64,000 nt of DNA from Simmondsia chinensis. Lineage: Eukaryota > Streptophyta > Magnoliopsida > Caryophyllales > Simmondsiaceae. This document shows, one piece after another, positions 34,201-45,712 of this stretch. The notes beneath the pieces are model-generated. The model was not told the origin of the DNA. It was given only the letters and a program-made list of their open reading frames with translations, and ran no database searches. A program made the translations under genes and the position numbers. How positions within the stretch are numbered: the first letter of the stretch is position 1; the number at the start of each line of letters is the position of its first letter. The stretch is from NCBI GenBank assembly GCA_018398585.1, contig JAGTTD010000002.1:29628186-29692185 (forward strand). Reading direction: 5' to 3'.

Positions 34201-37200
34201 GCACATTTGGCATCGGTGTTACCTGCATTCCAACTTCCAACACTAAAAATGGTCTAATAATCATGGAGTATGACATACCTATCATCTCCATCTCCATGCT
34301 GCATCATTCTACCTTCTATTTGATTGGCATTAACATCTTTTGAAGGTATCCAAAAACATCAGTTGACACATTCCTAGATAATATGAATACAACATCCCCA
34401 ATTTGGTCCAACCTATCTTCAATTAACCCCCTATCTTTTTTTAGATTTATTATTCTATTTCTTCGGTTGTTTTCCAACAAAATGCATGCCTTCTAATAGA
34501 CTCGCAATCACATAATTCGATCCATCAAACTTCAAGTCGTTCACTAAACTCCCAAGTCCTTAGCGCATTGGAGACTAGCTCCTTGGATGCTCATTATCAG
34601 TTGTGTTTTTTGAAAGAGAAAATCTATTGTCGTCTTCTTTTAAGTTATGCTTTCTTCTACTTTGAGAGTTTACTCTCGTCGTAATCCCTTATATAGATCT
34701 CAACATTATCTATTGGAAAACAAATATGGTGATCTCGTATAATTAGTAAAAAAAATTTTGGATCGTCAAGAATTTTATATAAAATTTTGTGGTCTTTAAT
34801 CACTTGCTCGGTTAAAAATGTGGTCTTTCTTTTTAACTTGTCACTTTTTTTTTGGTATGTTATAGTCTGATTTATGCATTATAAACAATTATTAATGACC
34901 CACATAAAGTACCGGGGTTTTCAATATTGGTAGTGTTATACTATTTGACCAGGGCCGGGGAATTGGCCTAGAATATTATAACCCAACAAAGTATTAGGCA
35001 AAAACTTCATACATTATTCATGAAAAAAGAAGAGATATTGAGGGAGAATGGGAAGAATCAGGGGGAAGAAATTAGAAAAAGAAACAAAAAAGAAAGTGGG
35101 AAAAAAAAAAGAATTGAAGAGAGAAGAGAGATTAAGGGAGAAAGAGAATGTTTGTTGAAAATCAAAAGGCAATTTATTTATATTTTAAACTTATGATCAC
35201 AAATGAGGTTTAAAAAGCCTTTTTGATGCAGTGCGTAGTGGAAGATTTAGGGAAGCAGGAAGGTTCAACGGCCTTCCCTTGAATTTTATTAATTTGCTAA
35301 TAAAACAAATAGACTCGATTTCTCACAACCCGATAAAGGAGAAACAAGGGCTCGATTTCTTACAACCCGAGAAACAGAGAAACAAAGGCTAGATTTCTTA
35401 TAACCCAAGAAAAGGAAAAACAAGGGCTCAATTTCTTATAACCCCAGAAAAGGAAAAACAAATGCTCTATTTCTCACAACCGAGAAAAGGAGAAACAAAG
35501 GCTCCATTTCTCATAACCGTGAAAAGGAGAAACAACGATATTTTTCAAAATAATTCTAAACTTAGATGATCAAACAACCTAGGTTCCTCTTGTATTTATA
35601 GAGGAGCTAATTGACTCCAAGTCAGACTCAAAGAGATAAATAAAATACTAAAAGATAAATAAATACCGAAAGATAAATATAAAAACTAATAATCTAAAAT
35701 ATAAATCTAATCCTAGTATAAGTCAAATTCTATCTTCACCTTTATCTTCCTCACATCTCTCTCTCGATTCTCGATTCTGCCAATTGACCCATTCGCCCCG
35801 AAACCCGCCAAAGGCTGAGGCGGGCTGCATCATTCTCCCTGGGTTGGAGAGAATTCGTCCTCGAATTTGTCCGCTTAGTCTTGAAGGTGGTTGGCAATGG
35901 CAACGGAGAAAATCTAGAACATCTATTTTGGGTTGTGGTAGAGTACTTCGATGTGGGCTTGTGTAAGTTGGTGCACGTGATGGGGGTTGAGTCGATGATT
36001 TTTTGGTGTTTGTGGGATTATCAATGGTGGTGGAGATAGGATCTCATATCTTTAAGTATCTCCTTATCATAAATGGGCTCATCATATGTGGGTTCATGAA
36101 AGATGGGTGGAGAAAACAAATCAAGGTATGGTGGCACTATGCCGCCTTCTTGTTCAAACTCCGGAATATCAATCCGGAGGCCGGATTCCCACCTCCGATT
36201 GTCAAAATGGTTGATGTCGCCGGTAAAAGGCCGAGCTCTCCTCTACCTTCGGTCTAGTAACTCTACATCCGGGAACGGATTCTCAAAGCTCTCGTCCATG
36301 TCATCATTAGCACCCGATGTCAATGGGCGTTGGGGCTGAGTTCCAAGTTTCAGATCGGGATTTGCCCCCGTTGAATCCAGCAGCGCTTGATTTGCCAGAA
36401 TTTCTCCTCTAACTCCTCAAATTTCCTCACGGCTTGCCTCTGGAAGTCTCGCTCATAAACGTCCTTAATGGCGGCGTTCCTCTATCTCCCACGGGACATC
36501 TCAGAAACCGTTCTGAGCTCTGATATCAACTGATACCGCGCGTAGTGGAAGATTTAGGGGAACGGGAAGGTTCAATGGCCTTCCTTTTAATTTTATTAAT
36601 TCGCTAATAAAACAAAGAGGAAAGATAGGCTTTATTTCTCACAACCCGAGAAAAGGAGAAACAAGGGCTCGATTTCTCACAACTCGAGAAAAAGAAAAAC
36701 AAAGGCTCGACTTCTCATAACCCGAGAAAAAGAGAAACAAGAGCTCCATGTCTCACAACCCGAGAGAAGAAGAAACAAAGATATTCTTCAAAATAATTCT
36801 AAAATTGGATGATCAAACAACCTAGGTTCCTCTTGTATTTATAGAGGAGCTAATTGACTCTAAGTCGCCATGATTGCGATGACGACGTCTCTCAGGTTGG
36901 GGGTCCTCGAAAACAGTATCTCTTAAGGTTAACACTCTGAAGGGGGAAGGCTGCGTACATCAAGCCCCCCTCCCCCGACCCCGCTTTTGCGAGAGCCCTT
37001 GAGACACCGGGATTGTTGTTGTTATTGTTTTTGTTGTAATTGACTACAACTCAAATTTTAAGAGATAAATAAAATACTAAAAGATGAATAAATACCAAAA
37101 GATAAATACAAAAACTAAATAAAATATGAAATATAAATCTAATCCTAGTATAAGTCAAATTCTATCTTCACCGCATCTCTCTCTAGATTCCGTCAATTGA

Positions 37201-40200
37201 CCCATCTCGCTAAGATTAACCTGCCAAGACCCATTCGACCCGAAACCCGCCAAAGGCTAAGGTGGGGCTGCATCACTTTTATAGAGTTTACTAGGTACAA
37301 AAGATTAAGAATAAAAGAAATCAGTCAAAATAACATAAACTAGAAATGTGCGCAAAAAAACCAATCTGATTGGTCAGATAGGTATCCGATCGATCAGATA
37401 CCAACATAAACTCTGCGCTGGCTAATCTAATCGATCAGATATACATCAGACCAATGGAATATTAACAGAATTATGATATAAAATTTGCTAGCTTATATGT
37501 ATTTTATGTTATATTTATATATAGGCACATTGGGCTCAATCTTGAGCCCAACATTTCTTAGTATTCTGGATATATAAATATTTGAGAGGGCACCCTTAAC
37601 TGGTAGATTCCGTATTATTTTTACATGATATCAGAACAAAATAACTCTCTAGTATATTTTCTGTCTTACAAAGGCAAACTCTAACCACTTTCTCCACTAC
37701 CACCGCTGCTACACTTGCTAAACCTAGCCGTCCACCTGAAATTCAATTCTGCAAATCAACCACCCCAAATTCAATCTCCAAATTCAAAAACCCAATACCC
37801 ACTTCCCCAAATTTCTCTACGTATTAAAAATTCAATTCTCTAATACCCAATTCAAATTCAATTCTCTACGTATTAAAAATTCTATTCAAATTTCTCAATA
37901 TAATTAAAATTTGTAGATGCAATCAATACCCAATTTCATTCAAATTCGTACACTTGATTTTAAAAAAAATAAATAAATAAATCGTTTTTGTTCAAACTAA
38001 AAATTCGTACGATTACTCAATGGGACGTTTTTCAAGATTTTACCAGATTTTGGGACTTTTTGGACTCTTTAAACCCCAAATTGATATGGGGGTAACGATG
38101 GATAGATCAAGATCTATGAATAGTTATTACTACCAGGACTCTTCGGCAACCAATTTTGCTTTTGGAAGTAATCATCAAGATTCTTGGCCCATTACTCCGG
38201 TGTTTCATCCTTCTTCGTAATCATGGCCATTCTATTTTGGTGCACCTTCCACAATTTCATCATTCAAATAATACTTATGCTATTAGTTATAATTTTTATT
38301 CAGGATGTGTGTATAGGCCCATTGGACTGAGTCTTGTATAACTCAACATTTCCTAATATTCTAAATATATAAATATTCTAGAGGGCACCCTTATTTGGTA
38401 GGTTCCACATTATTTTTACATTAGACCGAACCAGATTTATTCAATTTTTTCCACAAATTTTGATCAAATAAACCTTTGCTAATTTTCGATCTAACCGAAT
38501 TACATCAACGACAACAATAACAACAGACCTACTGCCTCAAGCGCTCCCGCATAAGCGGGGTCTGGGAGGGGTAGATGTACCCAGCTTTACCCCTTCAGGG
38601 TGTAACCCTGCCGAGAGACTATTTCTGAGGACCCCCTACCTCATAGACTTGGCAACACGAGGACTTCCCATGAGGTCACCCATCCTGATATCCGATCTAA
38701 CTGAATTAGAAATAGAATAATAAACAGCTTTTAACATTTCACATTAACAGATATGGAATGAAATCCAAATTAATGAGCCCACTAATTTTGTCGGCATTTA
38801 GGCTTTTACAGATTTTAGATGAGGTCCAATTCAGGCCCGAGTTTAGACCCATTTATAAATAAGGGGGTGGAAATTAATGAGAAAAAAAAAAAAGAAAACT
38901 GAAGGATTGACAATACTTTGTATTAAGTTAAAGTTTGTTGACTTTTCTAATAACATGGTTAGTTTGTCATAACATGACTTCGAGTCGAAATCTTAGTTTA
39001 TCGTTCCAGAATTTCTCTCATTAGTTCAATATATTATGTTAAAATTTGTTTAATTTCACTGTACCTTAAGCTTGGTTCGTACAGTTAATATATAGAAAAT
39101 CCATATATGTCAAAATAGAATTTTATCTTAAAATTAATTGACATTAAGTAGAGTGATCAACTTATACTCTCTCACAAGATTCACATGTAGGATTCTAAAT
39201 AAACTGTCATATGCAATCTTTAACAAAATTTATTGCATGTTATTTTTTTTATAAATGTCTAAAAACAAAAATATGTTTCATGAGTGATCACATCATATAT
39301 ATTGGTTATCACATTCATTTTAGCGTCAAATATTCAGCTTTACTTCTTTCGACTCTCCCATTTAGCTATGTCGTAGATTATGTTTAAAGTTGGGGAATTG
39401 CTTGACCTTGATCATGATTCGCAATTAGACCTAGGATGGAAGATCTTGTACTTTTGTCTTTTTTTTTTCCCTTTCCTTACCTAAACTCTATGTATTGCTA
39501 TTAGGCTCTTATACCAATTGTTGGAATCACCCATAGAATACTGAAATCCTAAATTAAAATAGCAATCACACACAAAGGGAATTGGGAGCAAATAAAAAAT
39601 AACGGAATTTACATGATTTAACTGAAGTCTACATCCATAGAGGAGTAAAATAAATCCACTTTATTATTGAAAGTTCACATAAGACATTTCAACTCTCTAT
39701 CCTTCTAAACGCTAGTGTCAATATACACAACCTTAGTATATGTAAAACCTCCCACGCTAAAATCCTAATGTGTCAAATGATATATAACTAAGCTCCACAA
39801 ATAACTCAACAATTACCTTAAGATAAGGGTGAGCAATTAAATTCCATAATAGCTTCACGGACCTAAAATTCAAAATAGTCCAACTTAATTAATCCAAACC
39901 CAAATTGACTCAAAACTAAAAGAATTACAATACTACTTCTTTCAAACTTAGACGTTGTATGGCGAAAAGTACTCTTAAAGCATTTTTTTTTTTTAACACT
40001 ACTCTTAAAGCATTTTGGTAGTTTGATATGTTGTGCTCCTTTACAGGTGGTCTAAATGTAGATCGGTACTCTATCACAATAATTACAAGGTTTTTCTTTT
40101 TTTTTTTTCCCCCCAAATAATTACAAGGTTCAGTTTGCTACTAATATAGAATTATTATTGGACCTTCACAAGTTACCTTAAATTTTTGATATAATTGGTT

Positions 40201-40803
40201 CTCAAATAGATTCTTGCCTTTTGCACCTTGTTTTTCTACCAGTTTCAATATTGTAAACAACGAATATTTTTGGTAACGCAGGAGAGTAGTAAGTTGGTGG
40301 TCGAGAGTTTTTAGAACTTCTACTTATTGTTGAGCTTTATCACCATTGTTTCTCTTTAGCAACACTATACTTAGAGGTGTTCTTCGTAGTTCTGGCATCT
40401 TACAAGACCTTATAGTTTTTACTCGATTGCTTTATATAACACTACTCTAAGAATTAATTTTAAAAACACCAAAATGAAATTTCTTTTTAACTTTTGAGCA
40501 TTATTTTGGAGAAATGCTCTACTTTGTTAACCCTACCCTACATAGAATAATCGTGTTTAGAAAATTTGGACTATCAGGATTCTACTTATAAATTTCTACT
40601 AAGGTAACAATAACTATTGTGCATATGGCAGGAGTTATTATCGATGTACTCAAGATAATTGTCGTGTGAAGAAACGGGTGGAACGATTGGCAGAGGATCC
40701 GAGGATGGTGATCACAACTTATGAAGGGAGGCATGTACACTCTCCGTCGCATGACCTCGAGGAATCACAAGGCCAGCCTCATGTTAATGAGTTCTTATGG
40801 TAG
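30879..40803 (+). CDS. WRKY13: WRKY13-like transcription factor (group IIc), three exons, 251 aa
   Basis: Exons 30879-31222, 31801-32040 and 40632-40803 join to 756 nt (251 codons plus TAG), with GT-AG borders and consistent phase. A nuclear DNA-binding protein: the basic stretch KMKKKMKGRRKVREPRFCFK (residues 147-166) leads into the WRKY domain with WRKYGQK (180-186) and the zinc finger C200-X4-C205-X23-H229-X-H231. The N-terminus starts MLNQGS, and exon 1 ends LLSLQRSTPNLW, continuing VWGEG. Both ends of the protein and the FLW terminus match WRKY13 of other eudicots as I recall them. WRKY13 is known in Arabidopsis to promote stem sclerenchyma/lignin formation and flowering; that role here is inferred. 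The start is the ATG at 30879; an upstream in-frame GTG is not used. No stop or frameshift is seen. Intron 2 is 8.6 kb and full of transposons. Confidence 0.93.
31223..31800 (+). other. WRKY13-like intron 1
   Basis: 578 bp, GTATGT...TTATATAG. AT-rich with a 14-T run. No inserted element recognised. Confidence 0.85.
31801..32040 (+). CDS. WRKY13: WRKY13-like exon 2
   Basis: Codes the end of Trp115 to two bases of Arg195: the basic region and WRKYGQK half of the DNA-binding domain ([20 protein letters not shown]). The donor CCCAG|GTATTA lies at the PR site where WRKY genes of this class carry their conserved intron. Confidence 0.93.
32041..35223 (+). other. WRKY13-like intron 2, left part
   Basis: 3.2 kb between exon 2 and the first inserted LTR element. 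AT-rich, with A and T runs and short purine tracts (35040-35160, GAGAAGAGAGATT). A slightly GC-richer patch at 33590-33790 has an open frame of 63 codons but no recognisable similarity. Confidence 0.7.
35312..35535. repeat. Tandem repeats inside the LTR (left copy)
   Basis: Five copies of a 43-46-bp unit: GGCTCGATTTCTCACAACCC then GAGAAAAGGAGAAACAA. The right LTR has about four copies (36622-36780). The difference in copy number accounts for most of the length difference of the two LTRs after subtracting the SINE. Confidence 0.85.
36867..37036 (+). mobile_element. SINE, copy D (head truncated)
   Basis: Flanked by TAATTGACTCTAAGTC (36851-36866) and TAATTGACTACAACTC (37037-37052), a 16-bp duplication with three changes. 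The second LTR lacks this segment, which confirms insertion. The body has CGAAAACAGTATCTC, GGCTGCGTACATCAAGCC, ACCCCGCTTTTGCGAGAG and the tail ATTGTTGTTGTTATTG. Only the last bases of the 5S-like head, if any, remain. Confidence 0.88.
37281..37500. other. Intron stretch with CGATCGATCAGATA repeats
   Basis: Contains CCGATCGATCAGATACC and AATCGATCAGATATACATCA in direct order. No known element recognised. Confidence 0.5.
37503..38423 (+). mobile_element. Short LTR element (TRIM-like or deleted copia) in intron 2
   Basis: Two blocks ending TTATTTTTACA (37500-37623 and about 38310-38423) are alike: CCCATTGG..TGAGTCTTG, CTCAACATTTCCTAATATTCT, GAGGGCACCCTTA. The first is followed by TGATATCAGAACAAAA, a primer site one base from TGGTATCAGAAC. 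The interior of about 0.7 kb has a 66-codon frame (SYYYQDSSATNFAFG...) without clear similarity. Outer borders and target duplication were not resolved. Confidence 0.6.
38503..38692 (-). mobile_element. 5S-headed SINE, copy E (half head)
   Basis: Flanked by CGATCTAACCGAATTA (38487-38502) and CGATCTAACTGAATTA (38693-38708), a 16-bp duplication with one change. On the minus strand it begins ATCAGGATGGGTGACCTCA then GGGAAGTCCTCGTGTTGCC, i.e. the second half of 5S rRNA (box C region), followed by the body (GTCTCTCGGCAGGGTTACAC, ACCCCGCTTATGCGGGAG) and a TTGTTATTG tail. Classic 5' truncation of a retroposed copy. Confidence 0.9.
38709..39518. other. Intron stretch, nothing recognised
   Basis: AT-rich with no coding similarity. 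Confidence 0.5.
39519..39860 (-). mobile_element. LTR remnant next to a primer-site-like sequence
   Basis: GGCTCTTATACCAATTGTTGG at 39506-39526 reads, on the minus strand, as an LTR end (...CA) followed by TTGGTATAAGAGCC, close to the usual TTGGTATCAGAGCC. The stretch to the right (TGTTGGAATCACCC...) is then LTR sequence. The far end is unclear and the partner LTR was not found. Confidence 0.5.
40632..40803 (+). CDS. WRKY13: WRKY13-like exon 3
   Basis: The acceptor is CATATGGCAG|GAGT. Codes the rest of Arg195 to Trp251: SYYRCTQDNCRVKKRVERLA, then EDPRMVITTYEGRHVHSP and the C-terminal NEFLW. It supplies all four zinc ligands. Ends at TAG 40801-40803. Confidence 0.95.
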
Positions 40804-41526
40804 GTAATAATAATAATTAGGGTGATCTATGTCATATTGTCATTAAGTGCGTCAATTTAGTCTTTATACAAACCATGATTGTATCAGATTAATCTTTCTA
40901 CTATTTTAAGTGTTGCATTGTCTAAAATGCAAATTTATCTTTACACAAATTATCACTTAGGTACCCCGAAGTTTAAAAGTCTATCACCTAATTATCCTGA
41001 CATTACAATATATAGAATGAGTTAATGGTTTGAACATTTTATCACCTAGATACCCTATATCAAAACTTTTGAAAATTTTGCAAGACTCCGACCAATTTTA
41101 TATAAAAATGCTGATGTAGTATATGAATATGATAATATATATAAGTAGTGCCAATGTTTTTATTAAAAATTCAATGAGCTGTTTATAAAACATTCACTGT
41201 TTGTTCTTGTGAACTACCTAAACATTGTCCAAATCATATGCGATGTTAGCATTTTTTGACAAAACAACCATTAAATTCTAATAAAAATATTAATATATTG
41301 TTGGAATTATGTTTAATTTTAGCATTTTCCAACAAAAATTTATTGAATTTTGACAAAAGGGTATCTAATAAATAAAGTTTTAAGACTAAATGACAAAATG
41401 TTTAAACATTAAGGTACTTCATTATATATATTGAAATATCAGAACATCTAGATTATAAATAGTCAAATCTCAAGATACATAAGTGAGATTTTTCCTATTA
41501 TTATTATTTTATTTTATTTTAATTTT
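40804..41526. other. 3' side of the WRKY13-like gene, AT-rich
   Basis: Likely 3' untranslated sequence for the first few hundred bases, but no clear polyadenylation signal stands out. Otherwise nothing recognised. Confidence 0.45.
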
Positions 41527-41582
41527 CCCAGACCCCGCTTTTGCGGTAGCCCTTAAGGCATTGAGATTGTTATTGTTGTTGT
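41527..41582 (+). mobile_element. SINE, copy F (tail fragment only)
   Basis: CCAGACCCCGCTTTTGCGGT, GCCCTTAAGGCATTGAGA and the tail TTGTTATTGTTGTTG. It is flanked by an A/T-rich direct repeat, TTATTTTATTTTAATTTT, about 18 bp on each side. Confidence 0.8.
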
Positions 41583-41720
41583 ATTATTTTATTTTAATTT
41601 TGTCCAATAATATTCGTAATACCCTCTTTTTTCCAAATACCCTGACATTGCCTAAATTATGTAGCTTTATGAAAAAATTAGGATGAAATAATGGAAATAA
41701 ATACAATCTATATATATATA

Positions 41721-42594
41721 TAATGCAGCGCGTGATAGGGCAACAGTGGGTACGGTAAGGTTCAACGGCCGTCCCTTTGTATTTTTTTATTAACACTGAT
41801 ATCAAAATAACAGAGAAGGGTAAATAGCTTGCATTCTCACAACCCGAGAATTCAAGAATCTCCACAAAACAATAACAATTCTCTCAATTCAAAGTCTACC
41901 TAAAAACCCTAGAACCGTCCCTTTTTATAGAAGATGGTTTACAATTTAAATTCAAATCTAAATCTAAATAATGAAAGAGATAATTCAAGGATAAGGGATA
42001 AATCTAAAATAAAGGGAAGGATAATTATTAAAATGGATAAAAATCAAAAACGTCCTTGAATCACGCATGGAAATCACGCACCAGCCTTATTCTGCGTTGG
42101 AACCAGTGTGGCGCCAAGTCCTGGTAACACCAACTACTGGTGGAGCCAAGAAGTGTTCTTCTCCGCTTCTCGAGTTCTCCTTCCTCCCCAAGCTGCCATT
42201 GGACCGGTGCCGCCAACCCGAAGCTCTGAAGCCAAGCAATGCTCTATTTGAGGACACACGGTAGCTTTGTCTTGTCTAGCCAACCCAACTCTGTTTCCCA
42301 CCTTGAACGTGGCCAACCATGTCAAATACATGGTGCGCCAACTTTCCCTGTCGCTAATAATAGGTGTAGCCAAGATGATGCCAATAACAGGTGGAGCCAA
42401 GATGATGTTTCTCTCAATTGGCTTTGCGTTTCCCTTCCTCCAATGGTCCCGCCAAGCATAAGGTAGAGTACTCCCTTTAATCCTATGCCAACACGGCTCC
42501 CATCTCCTCTTGAACTTGCCCCACCTGGGCCCCGACCATGGAGATGTTGACCCGATAGTGTTGACCCTCCATTGATGGATTACTGCCTGCATCA
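41721..42594 (-). repeat. 3' LTR of the gypsy element
   Basis: Pairs with 46350-47222 along its whole length. Starts TAATGCAGCGCGTG (TG altered to TA-A) and ends CTGCATCA. Includes repeated GGTGGAGCCAAGATGATG blocks. Confidence 0.92.
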
Positions 42595-43234
42595 TTCTTT
42601 CCAGCTTGGAGAGAATTCGTCCTCAAATTTTGAGCTGGTGCTTCCCTGTATCATCTATTAGCCTCTTTGAGCCCTTGCTTGGTTTCCTCCGCTTTGGCCT
42701 ATACTGCCTTGGTGTAGGCGTCATTATCCTTCTCGGATGAGGGAGAACTCGTCCTCGAAGAGACAACCCAACAACTTGAACTGTCCTTACCTGAGCGCTT
42801 GAGGTCACAACTTTCATGATGTTGGCACTACCGTCAACTTGCTTCTCATATGATTCACCTTTTTGTGGCAATGGTACTGTGCACATTATTCTCTCTTCAG
42901 GGTTTGGGTTCTCGGATTTAGGGGTTTCTGATGTCTTGGGCTCACCTTGAATTGTTTCCGGTATGTCTTGGCTCGTCTTCGGATCCTCTTCTTCTCTTAC
43001 CTTCAAATCGGACTCTGGTTTCTCTATATCTTGACGTCCCCCTACTAGCTGGTCTTCCTTCTTGGTGACGCCAAGTTGGATTTGCTAACTATGCTTACGG
43101 TTGTCTTTTCAAGTTGGGGTTCCTCTAGGCGACTCCAGCTTTTGGTCCCGCCAAGGTGGTCTCGCCAACTGTGCTTGCGGCTTGCTCTTTCAGGGCCGGA
43201 CTCTCAGCTTTTGTCATACATGATGCCACTGTTG
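42595..43234 (-). pseudogene. Gypsy 3' internal region with a 127-codon frame
   Basis: Next to the 3' LTR is GGAGAGAATTCGTCCTCAAA (on the minus strand, TTTGAGGACGAATTCTCTCC), a common end of plant gypsy interiors. The frame 43006-42623 is rich in Pro, Lys, Glu and Arg (PKTSETPKSENPNPEERI; RQYRPKRRKPSKGSKRLIDD). I do not recognise it; it may be part of gag or of the region after integrase. Confidence 0.45.
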
Positions 43235-45712
43235 AGAAAAAAGTAAATGTTGTTGGAAAAATAAACTCAGATACAGATTGTTGGGTTCACAATTTTTTAA
43301 CTTTGATCACAACAAAGGGTGCCTATTAGAGCACTTAAAATAGGAGACTATTCTCTCTACCTAAGCCCCGGGTCGGAGAGTCATGCTTCATGATACCTCA
43401 CGTGCGAGAGTTCCCGGAGTAGGTTTATCTTTATAAACCCTTTGCCCTAATACCGGTTGTTAGGACGAATTTCAAAAATTCTCACTAATTTTATAAAGTT
43501 TACACAGCAAAAAAGTTTAGAATTCATAATTCTAAACCTAGGTAGCAACATACCCAGTGCCCCAAGGGCTCCCGCCTAAGCAGGTTCTGGGAGGGGCTGA
43601 TGTGCGCAGCCTTCCCCCTTTAGGGTATTACCCCTAAAGAGAGGATGTTTCCTAGTACCCCCAAGCTGAGGGTGAGGACTTCCAAGGAGGTCACCCATCA
43701 TGATACTACTCTTGCCCAAGCAGGTTTAACTTCGGAGTTCTAATGAGATCCAGTGACGGTATGTTGGTTCAACCTAGGTTGATTTAAAATTCATAATTTC
43801 AAATCTACAGATTTAAATTTATAACTTAAATCTACAGATATAAATTCTTAATTTAGATCTATAGGCCTTTCACTCTAATACATTCATAACAATACATAAA
43901 CTTAAACAGGCATAATAACAGAAACCGTAAATCAATAGAAAAGTGAAACCTAAAAGTGAAGGAAAGAAGACATACCTAGATTTGCTCCAAAATAAGAAAA
44001 CTAGAAAGAAATAATGATCTTGAAAGAATACCAAAATTGAGACCCCATAATCTTCTACGCAATGACCTCGAACTGCCTAGAGGGTGGGCTCCGAAAAATA
44101 TTAAACTGAGGAAAGAAAATTTTTAACGAAAATTTTTCTCTCCAATTAGTTCTCTGAAATAATTTCAGAAACCCAAAAAATTTAATTTCAATTGAATGCC
44201 AAAGTCTTATAATATGTACCTCTATTTATAGTAGTATATCGGAGCAAAAAAATACAAAATAAACAATATGGGATTTGCCAGTTCAATAACAAAACGCATC
44301 GTTTGAGTCAACGGCCAGTCAAAACGATGAGTTTAATCCCAGTTAAAGTAACGTGCTTTTAAATTTATAACGTGTGCCATGTGGCGGGCTGGGATTCGCC
44401 TACACGTGAGCACACGGATCATCGCATGACTACCCAACCCACGACACGTGTTGTGCGCTGGTTGGTTGAACTGCGTAGGCACCGATCGTGCCTGTGCTGC
44501 AATTTATTTATTTTTTTTTTTTTTGCTTTGTTTCCCACATGTAAAAATTCATCTAATGAATTTTAATTTTCTAAAATTATTCTATTTATAATTTTTAATT
44601 TTTATTCATCTCATGAATAATGTTTGGCAAATTTAAATTTACTCATCTTATGAATTCTTTAATATTTTTTTGATGGCAACAATTACGGAGGTTTGCGTAG
44701 GGACTTTGGGACAATTTAAATCTAGCGCCAAATGGGCTAAATTAATCATCTCATGATATAATTTAATTACCATTTAATGAGACTTAATTCCACTAAATAA
44801 ATCGCACTGTACTACAAACTTAAACCATTTATTCGATTTCTCCCTAATAAACTATATTGATGACAACAACCCCTCCACTAGATTTTCATAACGAAGAATT
44901 AGTATAACTACTGCCATTATTCTTCTCACAGCTTCTTCATTAGTTACCGACTTGCCCTTCATTGAATAATTTATTTATACTTGAACATATTCATAGTATA
45001 AATTCCAAATGTCAAACACTTGGAATACTTTGGCCAAAGTTTTCTTTAAACTTTTGCGAATCAACTAAAGGGACATCTGTATCTCATAAGAGACTGTAGA
45101 TTCCCTATTGAATACCTGTTCCTTATCACACTTTACACTGCTACCCAGTGTACGTGGAAATTCAGTCATGCGTTTAGACCTTACTTATAGTACACCAAAG
45201 TAACTAACGCCCCATGCACAAGTCAAGAATACCCTCAGGATTTAAAGTCATCGTTCAAGCAGTACAACGTAAATCACTCATCTCCGATACTAGTCTAGAA
45301 ATAAGTAACCGACGTGGTCCAACTTAGTGTGTCAATCTTATTAAACACACCAACCCAACACTTTTAGATCTCCATCCACATGACCAAGACAAGTCATCTA
45401 AAGTGTCACGCTATGCTCTTAGCATACAAGCAGTCCAAACTTTTCTTCGACTACGAGCCTTTCAAACAACAATCCATACCATTTGTTCCAAGTCTATCTG
45501 TGGCTTAGTCTCATAAACCACTTAGAACAAACATGTATCTTGTAGTATGAAAATTACACCCATCACATGGATGTCTCCGAAAAGAAAATCACATAAACTA
45601 TAAATGCTCGCTTATACAAATTTAACCAGGAAACTACTGGGACTTCAATTTTATTTTTCACTAAAATAATATATTTAGAATAAATCTGGATTTCAGGACA
45701 CTGTGCATAACA
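43235..45712 (-). mobile_element. Long solo LTR nested in the gypsy element
   Basis: The gypsy reading stops at 45713 after the protease. The inserted segment starts on the minus strand TGTTATGCACAGTG and has a TATA box TATAAATAGAGG (44230-44219). It shares blocks with 1-1362. Its left border near 43229-43235 reads CACTGTTGAG; ACTGT there and ACCGT at 45713 could be a target duplication with one change. No primer site or coding sequence was seen. A SINE (43544-43770) sits inside. Confidence 0.7.
43544..43770 (-). mobile_element. 5S-headed SINE, copy G
   Basis: Flanked by AACCTAGGT at 43535-43543 and 43771-43779. On the minus strand the head has ACATACCGTCACTGGATCTC, ATTAGAACTCCGAAGTTAAA, CTGCTTGGGCAAGAGTAGTA and GATGGGTGACCTCCTTGGAA, covering box A, intermediate element and box C of 5S rRNA. 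The body follows: GGAAACATCCTCTC, GGAAGGCTGCGCACATCAGC and GGGCACTGGG. As in copy B, about 8 nt of 5S near the start are missing. Confidence 0.9.

Larger units (their letters stand above)
35224..37275 (-). mobile_element. Gypsy-derived element with most of the interior deleted, in WRKY13-like intron 2
   Basis: LTRs at 35224-35832 and 36531-37275 and a perfect 5-bp target duplication CTTTT (35219-35223, 37276-37280). The primer site next to the right LTR reads TTGATATCAGAGCTCAG on the minus strand, so the element is on the minus strand. The 698-bp interior keeps only the two ends of a gypsy element: the start of gag (similar to 46166-46349) and the TCGAGGACGAATTCTCTCCA stretch before the 3' LTR. 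No protease, RT or integrase. The right LTR carries a SINE (36867-37036). Confidence 0.92.

Noticed and set aside
42134..42595. 153-codon minus-strand frame and its homologue at 46858-47577 as genes
   Set aside because: Both lie wholly in the two LTRs of one gypsy element, so their similarity reflects LTR identity; the larger one also reads through the GT tract.
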